The notes: a model not told the origin generated them from the letters alone. Numbered from the stretch's first letter, positions 16,606-23,553 are shown. The stretch: 64,000 nt of DNA from Rhodopirellula halodulae (GCF_020966775.1 NZ_JAJKFV010000002.1:372001-436000), one strand, 5' to 3'. Numbers and translations: made by a program.

Positions 16606-17916
16606 ATGCGCAACTACCTCTCTCGAATCAGCCCACTCAAGCTCTTGTTGATTGGATACGCTTCTTACATTCTGTTGGGCTGGATTGGCTTGTCGCTTCC
16701 CTTCGCTCAGGCGGGCGACGGGGTGTCAGCAATCGACAATCTATTCACGGCTACTTCCGCGGTCAGCACCACCGGTCTAGCCACCGTCGGAACACCAGAC
16801 TCTTATTCGTTCTTCGGCGAGATGTTTATCCTTGTGATGATACAACTTGGCGGAGTCGGTTACATGACGACGGGCTCATTCATCCTGCTGATGCAGCGAC
16901 AAACTCTACCGTCGACCAATGAAGAAATTGCCAAAGTGGCTTTCTCCCTTCCGGAGGGATTCAGCGTCAAGGAACTCGTCCGAAATGTCATTTTCTTCAC
17001 CGCAGCAATCGAGATCGCGGGTGCCATCGCTCTGTATTCTGTATTTCAAAGTCAAGGCGTAGAAAACGCTGCATGGCAAGCGATTTTCCATTCCATCAGT
17101 GCTTTTTGCACCGCCGGATTCAGTTTGTTTCCAAACGGCTTGGAATCGTTTCAGTCGGACTTCTGGGTGAATGCGATTGTTGCGACTTTAAGTCTCTGTG
17201 GCGCGATTGGATTTCTCGTTTTTAGCGACGTTGCACGTTCTTTTGTAAAGCCGGAAACGCAACGAACACTCACTACTCGCATCATCTTGAGAGCGACCTT
17301 CATTTCCGTTGCTGCGGGTTGGGCACTGCTTTTCTTGACCGAGCCAAGTTATCAATCACTGCCAACGGAGCAGCGGCTGCTCTCGTCTGGCTTCCAAGCC
17401 ATGACAGCATTGACAACCGTTGGTTTTAACACGTCGCCGATTGGTGAATTGGCTTTGGGGCCAACGTTTTTGATGTTGCTATTGATGATCATGGGCGCTT
17501 CGCCATCGGGAACCGGTGGAGGGCTGAAATCGACCTCGGTCTCTGCGGCGATTGCGACTACGATCAGTACGCTGAAGGGACGAGACAAGGTAACGTTCTG
17601 GGGATGTGAAGTTCCCGCGTATCGCCTGTCACTCGCTTTTGCTTCACTCGTGTTCTACGTTGGGATATTTTTTACAGGAGGGTTCTTGTTGCTATTGCTT
17701 CAAGACACCAACAAGTTCGAAGATGTCGTTTTCGAGGCTGCATCTGCACTCGGAACAGTTGGGCTTTCGCGAGGGTTGACTGGAGAACTGACGCCATTGG
17801 GTAAGATTGTCGTGATTGCATTGATGTTCATTGGACGGGTAGGCCCCATTACTTTTGGTCTCGCACTAGCTTCTGGTTGGGACGGATTTCGGAAGCGAGA
17901 TGACCTTGCAGTCTGA
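16606..17916 (+). CDS. TrkH/KtrB-family potassium transporter
   Basis: 436 residues with the four pore-loop repeats each holding the selectivity-filter glycine: TTGLAT, CTAGFSLF, TTVGFNT and GTVGLSRG, separated by hydrophobic helices. Such proteins form the membrane K+ channel subunit and normally work with a cytoplasmic RCK protein (KtrA/TrkA). None is seen next to it in this window. Size is closer to KtrB than to the longer TrkH. It is plus-strand between minus-strand RNA genes and unlikely to be functionally tied to them. Confidence 0.9.
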   Translation: MRNYLSRISPLKLLLIGYASYILLGWIGLSLPFAQAGDGVSAIDNLFTATSAVSTTGLATVGTPDSYSFFGEMFILVMIQLGGVGYMTTGSFILLMQRQTLPSTNEEIAKVAFSLPEGFSVKELVRNVIFFTAAIEIAGAIALYSVFQSQGVENAAWQAIFHSISAFCTAGFSLFPNGLESFQSDFWVNAIVATLSLCGAIGFLVFSDVARSFVKPETQRTLTTRIILRATFISVAAGWALLFLTEPSYQSLPTEQRLLSSGFQAMTALTTVGFNTSPIGELALGPTFLMLLLMIMGASPSGTGGGLKSTSVSAAIATTISTLKGRDKVTFWGCEVPAYRLSLAFASLVFYVGIFFTGGFLLLLLQDTNKFEDVVFEAASALGTVGLSRGLTGELTPLGKIVVIALMFIGRVGPITFGLALASGWDGFRKRDDLAV

Positions 17917-18071
17917 ATGCATGTCGTCTCAAATTTTTAGAATCGAAGGAGGAACGTTTATTGGCAATTTCAAATGCCTTTTCCTGACGCGATTTGGATT
18001 CATTGGTCGAATCTCAATGAACCCGACACAGAACCCGTTCCAACGGATGCTGCTATCCAGCACACTCCAAG

Positions 18072-18113
18072 GACGAAAAATCGCAGGACCGATGAACTGG
18101 TCACCGGTCCTGC
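18072..18113 (-). terminator. Rho-independent terminator after the slipin gene
   Basis: On the minus strand GCAGGACCG pairs exactly with CGGTCCTGC and is followed by GATTTTTCG. It lies about 30-70 bases past the slipin stop. The 17,917-18,140 spacer otherwise holds nothing I recognise. Confidence 0.85.
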
Positions 18114-18140
18114 CTAAATCGAATTCACGATTCGCTTCAA

Positions 18141-19016
18141 TTACGAATCGTGCTTTCCTGAATCCGTTCCGTTCAGACTGACTCGGTCGAGACCGAGGTA
18201 CAGTCGAGCGTTGCCGTTCTGGGCCAGTTCACGCAGCGTTTCGAGTTCAGCCAGTCGCAGCAGAGCCGGGTGGCCTTCCAGTGCCTCGGCTGCCTTGACA
18301 CGTTCCGCGTACGCTTGCGTTTCGGCTTCCGCCTTCGAGCGAGTTGCTTCCGCTTCGGCTTGCTCACGCAGTCGTCGTGCTTCGGCATCCGCCTGGGCAT
18401 CGCGGCGTGTGATTTCCGCTCGAGACTCTGCCTCGATCTGCTCGACTTCCGCACGCGTACGTGCTTCGACCAGTTGAGCTTGACTGTGTCGTTCCGCTGC
18501 CAGAACGCGGTTCATGATCTCCTGCAGGTTTCCCGAGAAGATCAAGTCCTTCACGTCGGCTCGCCTAATCGTCACACCGTAGCTGCCGGCCGATTCAGTG
18601 ACGTCGGACAGGATATCCTCACTCAGCCGATTTCGGTTCGTCAGGATTTCTTCCAGCGTCATCGACGCTAGTGAACGTCGCGCGGCCAGCTGCACATCGC
18701 TGTACAGTCGGTCCTCGAAGCTATCGACCGTGTGGATCGCAGCCTTCGGATCGGTGACACGGAACTGCACCAGAATGCTGACTCGGATAGCCACCTTGTC
18801 AGCCGTCAAGATTTCCTGGCCCTTGATCGTCAGCTCTCGCTCACGAACGTCGACCAGCATGCACTCGACGCTCGGTAGCTTCTTGAAGAATCGCTTTCGC
18901 GGCGGAATCTTGTAGTGTCCCGCCTCGAGAATCTTCGTCAGCTTACCGTCTTCGTAGTACAAACCGCGATGGGTGTCCTTAATGATGAACTCTCGTCGAG
19001 CACCGCTAATCATCAT
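18141..19016 (-). CDS. Slipin / SPFH (band 7) family protein
   Basis: 291 residues. The central SPFH domain shows VDVRERELTIKGQEILTADK and the RRSLASMTLEEILTNR motif, followed by a long charged Ala/Glu/Arg-rich coiled coil (about residues 165-255). No N-terminal membrane segment is present, unlike most slipins, so it may be soluble or peripheral. SPFH proteins form large ring assemblies. Slipins are repeatedly found near RtcB/Ro60-type RNA repair genes in bacteria, which is my recollection of the literature. Here it lies between the Y-RNA and tRNA arrays. Confidence 0.88.
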   Translation of the reverse strand: MMISGARREFIIKDTHRGLYYEDGKLTKILEAGHYKIPPRKRFFKKLPSVECMLVDVRERELTIKGQEILTADKVAIRVSILVQFRVTDPKAAIHTVDSFEDRLYSDVQLAARRSLASMTLEEILTNRNRLSEDILSDVTESAGSYGVTIRRADVKDLIFSGNLQEIMNRVLAAERHSQAQLVEARTRAEVEQIEAESRAEITRRDAQADAEARRLREQAEAEATRSKAEAETQAYAERVKAAEALEGHPALLRLAELETLRELAQNGNARLYLGLDRVSLNGTDSGKHDS

Positions 19017-19191
19017 GATGCACCTCCTGTCGGTTTGCGTGATTGATGATTGGAAATGGTTAAGTGAATGGAGCCTCGGAGCGGAGTTGATGTGAAGTAC
19101 GAGCTGTCAGATCAGGAAAATCTGAGCGATCATTTCGAATGGTGAACGCAGGCTCCATTTGTTCGCTCGCTCCTAACGCCGCCGAGGCAAG

Positions 19192-19259
19192 TAACCCGCC
19201 CAGGAATCGAACCTGGTCCGACAGTTTCGAAGACTGTCATGCTATCCAGCACACCCGCG
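19192..19259 (-). tRNA. tRNA-Arg (TCG)-like, acceptor stem unpaired
   Basis: Anticodon arm ACAGT-CTTCGAA-ACTGT and T-arm CCAGG-TTCGATT-CCTGG are perfect. The acceptor halves (GCGGGTT at the 3' side, CGCGGGT at the 5' side) are near copies rather than complements, so no acceptor stem can form. Trailer CTTG follows A73. Probably a decayed gene or a deliberate tRNA-like RNA. Confidence 0.6.
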
Positions 19260-19274
19260 AGTCATGTAATCAAG

Positions 19275-19342
19275 CGTCCTCACCAGGAATCGAACCTGGT
19301 CTACGACCTCCGCAAAGTCGCGTGCGAATCCGGCACACTCCA
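19275..19342 (-). tRNA. tRNA-Arg (GCG)-like, acceptor stem unpaired
   Basis: D-arm GTGC/GCAC, anticodon loop TTGCGGA (GCG) and T-arm CCAGG-TTCGATT-CCTGG are intact. The acceptor 3' strand TGAGGAC has no complement upstream. Trailer CTTG. Confidence 0.58.
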
Positions 19343-19359
19343 ATGACGAAAAAGTTCAG

Positions 19360-19433
19360 AGCCGACGACTGGATTTGCACCAGCATCAACCGCTTTACAA
19401 GAGCGGTGCCTTTCTCAGTCGAGCCACGTCGGC
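19360..19433 (-). tRNA. tRNA-Thr (TGT), variant T-loop
   Basis: Acceptor GCCGACG/CGTCGGC and anticodon arm CCGCT-CTTGTAA-AGCGG are perfect. T-loop is TGCAAAT instead of TTCAAAT. U73 as in the other Thr genes here; trailer CTG. Confidence 0.8.
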
Positions 19434-19442
19434 AATTTCCAG

Positions 19443-19518
19443 GGTGACCGAAGGGATTTGAACCCTTACCTCTTGCTTCACAGGCAAGTGTGCACAAACC
19501 GAGTACACCACGGACACC
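19443..19518 (-). tRNA. tRNA-His (GTG)
   Basis: Anticodon arm CTTGC-CTGTGAA-GCAAG; T-arm AAGGG-TTCAAAT-CCCTT. C73 faces an encoded G at -1, the His hallmark. Acceptor has one T-T mismatch. Trailer CTG. Confidence 0.85.
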
Positions 19519-19556
19519 GTATGAAACGGCTCGCCACCGTGGTGGAGAGCCGCGGG

Positions 19557-20363
19557 TTAATCGATGAACGCGACGTGTCGCATTGCAAGCGATTCGTTTT
19601 CTGTGTTCATCATGACTTGGTGCCATCCGTTCAAGATGATCGTCTTGTGATCCGGATGACGCACTCGTCCGCGAACGAACACACTTGGGTTTCGTCGTTG
19701 AGCCACCCAATGCAGATGACGAAGTTCAGGTCGACGACTTATCATTTGTCGACGCTGGATCTCGGTCACACCGTTTGGGTATTGGTTGCTGACGTAAACC
19801 AGTTGTCCTCCCTGCCGAACGACCTCTTCGCACACGTGCGGCTTTCCACCGCCACGTGAAATCGGCTCGTTTCGTAAAGCCAGTCGTTTATCGACAAAGC
19901 TCGAGTTTTCGACGGGAACGAAGAACCATTCACCTTGACGGATGAACGCTTCGTTTCGTCGACGATTTCGCTTTCGCGGCTTCACGCCGAGACGGTTTTC
20001 GAGTGCTCGCACCGCAGTTGGCTTGAGCGCGTCGAACGCTGTCTTGACCGAAGAAACCGAGGCTCGCTCTGGAACGGCCGCGACGAACCAGTGACGTTCA
20101 TCGTGTCCGCACAGGAACTTGTGCTTTCCGTCGTCTTGACGCGACATCAACAGCAAGTGCCGCATTGAAGGCTGAACGTCGATGACCTGCGTTTCAGCGA
20201 CCAACTTGGGCTGAATCGCAAGATCGAAGAATTCGCCCTCGGCGTCGTTGCCGATGTCGATCGAGACTTCAGGAGGCGTTCCCCAGCGTCTGGCGATCGG
20301 AGGGTGGACTTTTGCTCGAGCACCAATCCGCGTGAATTGACGCTCGATACTCTGCATGCTCAT
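19557..20363 (-). CDS. Unknown protein encoded inside the tRNA array
   Basis: 268 residues from an ATG at 20363 (a second ATG six bases later is possible). Charged and mixed, no membrane segment. A basic stretch (KPRKRNRRR) lies near residue 140. The C-terminal half is histidine- and arginine-rich (LRHLHWVAQRRN, VRGRVRHPDHKT). I do not recognise a family. It is embedded between tRNA-His and tRNA-Arg (TCT) on the same strand as the tRNAs, so co-transcription and a role with tRNA are plausible but only by context. Confidence 0.7.
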   Translation of the reverse strand: MSMQSIERQFTRIGARAKVHPPIARRWGTPPEVSIDIGNDAEGEFFDLAIQPKLVAETQVIDVQPSMRHLLLMSRQDDGKHKFLCGHDERHWFVAAVPERASVSSVKTAFDALKPTAVRALENRLGVKPRKRNRRRNEAFIRQGEWFFVPVENSSFVDKRLALRNEPISRGGGKPHVCEEVVRQGGQLVYVSNQYPNGVTEIQRRQMISRRPELRHLHWVAQRRNPSVFVRGRVRHPDHKTIILNGWHQVMMNTENESLAMRHVAFID

Positions 20364-20434
20364 GACAGTGCCTTTCAAAAGTGTCAAACAAGCGGAATGA
20401 TGCCGGCAGCCAACGTGACCGCGAAATTCGGCAG

Positions 20435-20506
20435 TAGCCCGACCAGGAATCGAACCCGGAACTTCTGGTTAGAAGCCAGAGATGATGTCCGTTTCACCAT
20501 CGAGCC
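20435..20506 (-). tRNA. tRNA-Arg (TCT)
   Basis: Acceptor GGCTCGA/TCGGGCT with two G-U pairs. Anticodon arm TCTGG-CTTCTAA-CCAGA. A73, trailer CTG. Confidence 0.88.
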
Positions 20507-20518
20507 GTTACAAACAAG

Positions 20519-20608
20519 CGGAAGGAGAGGGAGTCGAACCCTCAAGGCACCATCAAGATGCTCGCCCGGCTAGCAACCGGATACCGTCGCCCATCGGATT
20601 GCCCTTCC
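20519..20608 (-). tRNA. tRNA-Ser (GCT)
   Basis: Class II with a long variable arm. Acceptor GGAAGGG/TCCTTCC, anticodon arm TCCGG-TTGCTAG-CCGGG, G73 as usual for Ser. Trailer CTTG. Confidence 0.9.
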
Positions 20609-20617
20609 ATTAATGAG

Positions 20618-20689
20618 TGGACCGGAAGGGAATCGAACCCTCCCACCGATCTTGCAAGGATCAGTCGCCCCCTTGGAACATGCCAGCCC
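20618..20689 (-). tRNA. tRNA-Ala (TGC), copy 1
   Basis: Acceptor GGGCTGG/CCGGTCC with two G-U pairs. Anticodon loop CTTGCAA on a GATC/GATC stem. A73, trailer CTC. The G3-U70 identity pair of tRNA-Ala is present. Confidence 0.88.
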
Positions 20690-20696
20690 ATATCAG

Positions 20697-20767
20697 AGGT
20701 CCGTCCGGGAATTGAACCCGGTCTTCGTCCAAACCACAGACGCGTGCTGCCGCAACACTTACAGACC
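20697..20767 (-). tRNA. tRNA-Thr (GGT), unusual anticodon loop
   Basis: Acceptor GGTCTGT/ACGGACC is complete. Anticodon loop GTGGTTT reads GGT but has U at position 37. U73 matches the other Thr genes in the array. Trailer CTG. Confidence 0.72.
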
Positions 20768-20778
20768 TTGTGAATCAG

Positions 20779-20851
20779 TGATCGCGGATGGAATCGAACC
20801 ATCGATCTTCTGGTTGTCACCCAGACGTCTTCGCCGCTGGACCACGCGATC
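20779..20851 (-). tRNA. tRNA-Val (GAC)
   Basis: Acceptor GATCGCG/CGCGATC perfect; anticodon arm TCTGG-GTGACAA-CCAGA; T-arm GATGG-TTCGATT-CCATC. A73, trailer CTG. Confidence 0.9.
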
Positions 20852-20863
20852 GTGTTTGCCAAG

Positions 20864-20939
20864 TAGTCGAGACAGGAGTCGAACCTGCAAAATCACAAGC
20901 CTCTCATGCTTGCCGCTTTGCCTGTTTGCGTACTCGACC
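20864..20939 (-). tRNA. tRNA-Leu (GAG), short variable region
   Basis: Acceptor GGTCGAG/CTCGACT, anticodon arm CAAGC-ATGAGAG-GCTTG. Only about 7 nt lie between anticodon and T stems, whereas Leu tRNAs normally have a long variable arm. A73, trailer CTT. Confidence 0.8.
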
Positions 20940-20946
20940 TTTGAAG

Positions 20947-21015
20947 TAGCGGATCCGGGGGTCGCACCCGGCGGTCCTGGCTTATGAGGCCTGGCTGAGC
21001 ACTGGCCCATCCGCG
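20947..21015 (-). tRNA. tRNA-Met (CAT), initiator-like
   Basis: Anticodon loop CTCATAA. Position 1-72 is an unpaired C-U followed by GCGGAT/ATCCGC, resembling the open first pair of initiator tRNA. T-loop is TGCGACC. A73, trailer CTT. Confidence 0.8.
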
Positions 21016-21033
21016 TCGTTGTTTGCACCGAAG

Positions 21034-21103
21034 TTGCAGGTCTCGGTATCGAGCCGAGCACACCGACCTTATGACGATCAGTTGGACACCTGTCGCACCT
21101 GCA
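21034..21103 (-). tRNA. tRNA-Met/Ile2 (CAT), variant T-loop
   Basis: Acceptor TGCAGGT/ACCTGCA perfect. Anticodon loop GTCATAA. T-loop CTCGATA has C at 54. Elongator Met or lysidine-type Ile cannot be told apart here. Trailer CTT. Confidence 0.78.
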
Positions 21104-21120
21104 AGGTTGTCTTCGAAAAG

Positions 21121-21204
21121 TAGCCAAGGCGAGAGTTGAACTCGCACGCCACGATGGGCACGACATTCTGAGTGTCGCGTGTCTACCAGTTCCACCACTT
21201 GGCT
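21121..21204 (-). tRNA. tRNA-Leu (CAG)
   Basis: Class II with a long variable arm. Acceptor AGCCAAG/CTTGGCT; anticodon arm CGACA-CTCAGAA-TGTCG. A73, trailer CTT. Confidence 0.92.
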
Positions 21205-21214
21205 GTCATGAAAG

Positions 21215-21293
21215 TAGCGCGGGAGGGAATCGAACCCACAGACATGTCACGGAGGTTTGAGCTCCGCCGCTTTTCCGGTTTGCGTACCGCGCC
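21215..21293 (-). tRNA. tRNA-Leu (CAA)
   Basis: Acceptor GGCGCGG/CCGCGCT; anticodon arm CGGAG-CTCAAAC-CTCCG; T-stem has one mismatch. A73, trailer CTT. Confidence 0.87.
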
Positions 21294-21306
21294 GTTTGTT
21301 TGAAAG

Positions 21307-21379
21307 CGTCCCCGATCGGATTTGAACCGACGACCTCTTGCGTGACAGGCAAGCGAGCACTCCGCTGCTCCACGAGGAC
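21307..21379 (-). tRNA. tRNA-Asp (GTC)
   Basis: Acceptor GTCCTCG/CGGGGAC; anticodon arm CTTGC-CTGTCAC-GCAAG; G73 as expected for Asp. Trailer CTT. Confidence 0.92.
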
Positions 21380-21394
21380 GATTGAATTGGAAAG

Positions 21395-21468
21395 TACGGG
21401 CACTCGGATTCGAACCGAGACTAATTGGTTGGAAGCCAATCGTGCTGGCCGTTGGACACTACACCCGT
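21395..21468 (-). tRNA. tRNA-Gly (TCC)
   Basis: Acceptor ACGGGTG/TGCCCGT; anticodon arm ATTGG-CTTCCAA-CCAAT; T-arm CTCGG-TTCGAAT-CCGAG. A73, trailer CTTT. Confidence 0.88.
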
Positions 21469-21481
21469 ATGATGTATGCAG

Positions 21482-21555
21482 TAGCTCGAGTGGGATTCGA
21501 ACCCACAGCATCTCTGGTTCTAAGCCAAAGTGGTCTTCCGGTTGCCTACCGAGCC
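21482..21555 (-). tRNA. tRNA-Leu (TAG), short variable region
   Basis: Acceptor GGCTCGG/TCGAGCT; anticodon arm TTTGG-CTTAGAA-CCAGA; T-arm GTGGG-TTCGAAT-CCCAC. The variable region is too short for a usual Leu tRNA. A73, trailer CTG. Confidence 0.8.
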
Positions 21556-21571
21556 GTTTGAGTCAACCAAG

Positions 21572-21642
21572 TGGAGCACCGGGGAATCGAACCCCGATTT
21601 TCTGCTTGCAAAACAGACGTCTTCCCGTTGGACGAGCGCCCC
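21572..21642 (-). tRNA. tRNA-Ala (TGC), copy 2
   Basis: Acceptor GGGGCGC/GTGCTCC, including G3-U70. Anticodon loop TTTGCAA; T-arm CGGGG-TTCGATT-CCCCG. A73, trailer CTT. Confidence 0.9.
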
Positions 21643-21706
21643 ATGTGTTTCGTGTTTGAAGAGGACAATGCTTGGCTAGTGGTTCGCCTCTTTCATAAGT
21701 TTTCAG

Positions 21707-21780
21707 TACCCAGAGCAGGGATCGAACCTGCAAACACTCGGGTTTAAGCCGAGTCGCTCTGCCGATTGGCGTATCTGGGC
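21707..21780 (-). tRNA. tRNA-Leu (TAA)
   Basis: Acceptor GCCCAGA/TCTGGGT; anticodon arm CTCGG-CTTAAAC-CCGAG; T-arm GCAGG-TTCGATC-CCTGC. A short variable region again. A73, trailer CTG. Confidence 0.85.
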
Positions 21781-21837
21781 ATCCGATGCTCACCGACCGA
21801 TGTGATGTCACCACACCGACCGGCAAGCCTTGATTCC

Positions 21838-22104
21838 TCATTTCAGTCGCGGTTGACTATCGCCTGTCGATTTGCGATGGTTCCGAATCGCTTTCCGATA
21901 ATCGGGAGCATCCGCAGCATCGACGACCACGTGGCCGACGCACTCGACCACCCATCCATCAACCCAGCGATCAAGGTCGTCTTTCAATTTCAAGACACGA
22001 CCCAACTTCGCAAACTGCTGAGGGATGTAGGACGTTGTCCGCACCGAGCCACCAGCGACCGCGCGTTTCATTGCACACTGCACATATTTGACTTGTTTGG
22101 CCAT
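21838..22104 (-). CDS. Small unknown protein encoded inside the tRNA array
   Basis: 88 residues from the ATG at 22104, preceded by TTGGAGA at normal spacing. Moderately basic. The sequence reads like a compact globular domain (VQCAMKRAVAGGSVRTTSY, then LKLKDDLDRWVDGWVVECVG). No family recognised. It lies between tRNA-Leu (TAA) and tRNA-Val (TAC) on the tRNA strand, as does the larger embedded gene at 19557-20363. Confidence 0.7.
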   Translation of the reverse strand: MAKQVKYVQCAMKRAVAGGSVRTTSYIPQQFAKLGRVLKLKDDLDRWVDGWVVECVGHVVVDAADAPDYRKAIRNHRKSTGDSQPRLK

Positions 22105-22152
22105 CGTCATTCTCCAAGGCGGGCAGGAAGCAGCGTCACCGCGACGCGTGAG

Positions 22153-22224
22153 TAGTCCTGGATGGAATCGAACCATCGTTTCCTGTTTGTAAGACAGGTG
22201 TCGTAGCCGTTGGACCACAGGACT
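22153..22224 (-). tRNA. tRNA-Val (TAC)
   Basis: Acceptor AGTCCTG/CAGGACT perfect; anticodon arm CCTGT-CTTACAA-ACAGG; T-arm GATGG-TTCGATT-CCATC. A73, trailer CTC. Confidence 0.92.
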
Positions 22225-22248
22225 TTTTTAGATTGTCGATCCGGAGAG

Positions 22249-22319
22249 CACGTCCCCAAGGATTTGAACCCTGACTTACTGGTTTGGAATCAGCAGTGCT
22301 ACCGTTACACCAAGGACGT
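22249..22319 (-). tRNA. tRNA-Trp (CCA)
   Basis: Anticodon loop TTCCAAA with one A-C pair at the top of the stem. Acceptor ACGTCCT/GGGACGT, G73 as in Trp. Trailer CTC. Confidence 0.82.
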
Positions 22320-22327
22320 GAATGAAG

Positions 22328-22412
22328 TGGGAACGCAAGGAATCGCACCTCTCGCCAGCTACCACACAATTAAAGGCAGAAGGGTTACAACCTCCCGTGT
22401 GGAAACGCTCCC
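22328..22412 (-). tRNA. tRNA-Tyr (GTA)-like, D-arm reduced
   Basis: Acceptor GGGAGCG/CGTTCCC and anticodon arm GGAGG-TTGTAAC-CCTTC are sound. Only about 8 nt separate acceptor and anticodon stem, so a normal D-arm is missing. CCACAC there can pair with GTGTGG in the long variable region. T-loop TGCGATT. A73, trailer CTT. Confidence 0.65.
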
Positions 22413-22425
22413 AAGTTTTTTCAAG

Positions 22426-22508
22426 CGGAAGCCGTGGGACTCGAACCCACAACGGTTTTACCCGCAGCTGTTTTCAAGACAGTATCCTCATCCGGCCGGG
22501 TGACTTCC
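22426..22508 (-). tRNA. tRNA-Ser (TGA)
   Basis: Class II. Acceptor GGAAGTC/GGCTTCC; anticodon arm CTGT-CTTGAAA-ACAG; T-arm GTGGG-TTCGAGT-CCCAC; G73. Trailer CTTG. Confidence 0.92.
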
Positions 22509-22529
22509 GAGTGATGCGATTGCTCGCAG

Positions 22530-22604
22530 TGACGTGAGCGGGAATCGAACCCGCGGACTCCTGGCTGAGAACCAAGCGATTCTGCCATCAGAATCTACCA
22601 CGCC
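22530..22604 (-). tRNA. tRNA-Glu (CTC)
   Basis: Acceptor GGCGTGG/TCACGTC; anticodon arm CTTGG-TTCTCAG-CCAGG; T-arm GCGGG-TTCGATT-CCCGC. A73, trailer CTG. Confidence 0.88.
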
Positions 22605-22630
22605 ATAAAATTGCTTCTTGTCGAAGCGAG

Positions 22631-22702
22631 TACCGCATGGGAGTTTCGATCTCCCTCCTGCTGTCTGAAAAACAGCCGACCTAGCCAGTAGTCGAATGCG
22701 GC
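22631..22702 (-). tRNA. tRNA-Glu (TTC), variant T-loop
   Basis: Acceptor GCCGCAT/ATGCGGT; anticodon arm GCTGT-TTTTCAG-ACAGC. T-loop ATCGAAA (A at 54). Trailer CTC. Confidence 0.83.
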
Positions 22703-22712
22703 ATTTGAAAAG

Positions 22713-22788
22713 GGTGACCAACCGGAATTGAACCGGCGACAAACTCATTCACAGTGAATCTCTGGAAACCAGCACCAGATCTGGCCAC
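22713..22788 (-). tRNA. tRNA-His (GTG), copy 2
   Basis: Acceptor GTGGCCA/TGGTCAC with C73, as in His tRNAs. Anticodon arm ATTCA-CTGTGAA-TGAGT. T-arm GCCGG-TTCAATT-CCGGT. Trailer CTTT. Confidence 0.85.
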
Positions 22789-22790
22789 AG

Positions 22791-22865
22791 CGCCGAGGAC
22801 AGGAATCGAACCTGTGTTTGCCTGGTTCAGAGCCAGGTGCAACGACCAGCAGTTGCCGCCTCGGT
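22791..22865 (-). tRNA. tRNA-Gln (CTG)
   Basis: Anticodon arm CCTGG-CTCTGAA-CCAGG; acceptor ACCGAGG/CCTCGGC with an open first pair and G73, both typical of Gln. T-arm ACAGG-TTCGATT-CCTGT. Trailer CTG. Confidence 0.88.
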
Positions 22866-22883
22866 GTTTCAGTTCTTAGGAAG

Positions 22884-22951
22884 CACTCCGTCCGGGAATC
22901 GCACCCGATCAGCGGGCTTCAAAGGCCCACGTCGCGTCTACGCGCCGGAGA
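22884..22951 (-). tRNA. tRNA-Gln (TTG), weak acceptor and variant T-loop
   Basis: Anticodon arm TGGGC-CTTTGAA-GCCCG. Acceptor has five central pairs (CTCCG/CGGAG). T-loop TGCGATT, G73, compact D-region. Trailer CTT. Confidence 0.75.
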
Positions 22952-22969
22952 GAATTGCAATACTGCAAG

Positions 22970-23042
22970 CTCCGGTGGATGGGCTCGAACCATCAATCGT
23001 CTCCTTAACAGGGAGCCGCCCTACCGATTGGGCCACACCGGA
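22970..23042 (-). tRNA. tRNA-Asn (GTT)
   Basis: Acceptor TCCGGTG/CACCGGA perfect; anticodon loop CTGTTAA; T-arm GATGG-TTCGAGC-CCATC; G73. Trailer CTTG. Confidence 0.92.
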
Positions 23043-23057
23043 TTCTTAACTCAACAG

Positions 23058-23131
23058 TCAGGATGGCTGGATTTGAACCAGCGGTCTCGTGCACCCGAAG
23101 CACGCGGATTGCCAGGCTTTCCCACACCCTG
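23058..23131 (-). tRNA. tRNA-Pro (CGG)
   Basis: Acceptor CAGGGTG/CATCCTG; anticodon arm CGTGC-TTCGGGT-GCACG; T-arm GCTGG-TTCAAAT-CCAGC. A73, trailer CTG. Confidence 0.92.
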
Positions 23132-23154
23132 ATAACAAAGCCTCATACAGAAAG

Positions 23155-23225
23155 AGCGCCCAGTGGGAGTCGAACCCACACTTCCGCCATGGCAAGGCAG
23201 CAGGCTACCGCTACATCATGGGCGC
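23155..23225 (-). tRNA. tRNA-Gly (GCC)
   Basis: Acceptor GCGCCCA/TGGGCGC perfect; anticodon arm CTGCC-TTGCCAT-GGCGG; U73. Trailer CTT. Confidence 0.92.
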
Positions 23226-23280
23226 AAAATTGCATCACAACCAAATTGTCAAAGATCAAAGATGCACGAGGCATCCAAAG

Positions 23281-23351
23281 AGCACCGAGTCGGAATCGAA
23301 CCGACGTCTCCTCGTTACGACGGAGGAATCTTCCCGCTAGACGATCAGTGC
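23281..23351 (-). tRNA. tRNA-Thr (CGT)
   Basis: Acceptor GCACTGA/TCGGTGC; anticodon loop GTCGTAA; T-arm GTCGG-TTCGATT-CCGAC; U73 like the other Thr genes. Trailer CTT. Confidence 0.87.
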
Positions 23352-23367
23352 TTGTTGTTTGTTTCAG

Positions 23368-23440
23368 TGGGACCGGTGAGAATCGAACTCACATCGTTCG
23401 GTTTAAGAGACCGATGCATTACCTTGTCTGCCACAATCCC
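23368..23440 (-). tRNA. tRNA-Lys (CTT)
   Basis: Acceptor GGGATTG/CGGTCCC; anticodon arm TCGGT-CTCTTAA-ACCGA; T-arm GTGAG-TTCGATT-CTCAC. A73, trailer CTG. Confidence 0.9.
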
Positions 23441-23468
23441 AAATTGTGTTGTCGTTGTTTCGTTTCAG

Positions 23469-23541
23469 TCGGCGTGGCGGGAATCGAACCCGCGACCGTC
23501 GCCTTATAAGGACGCCGCTCTCACCCCTGAGCTACACGCCG
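23469..23541 (-). tRNA. tRNA-Ile (TAT)
   Basis: Acceptor CGGCGTG/CACGCCG and D-arm GCTCAGGGGTGAGAGC perfect. Anticodon loop CTTATAA gives TAT, a rare anticodon in bacteria, which usually read AUA with lysidine-modified CAT. Trailer CTG. Confidence 0.88.
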
Positions 23542-23553
23542 ATGCGTAGCAAG

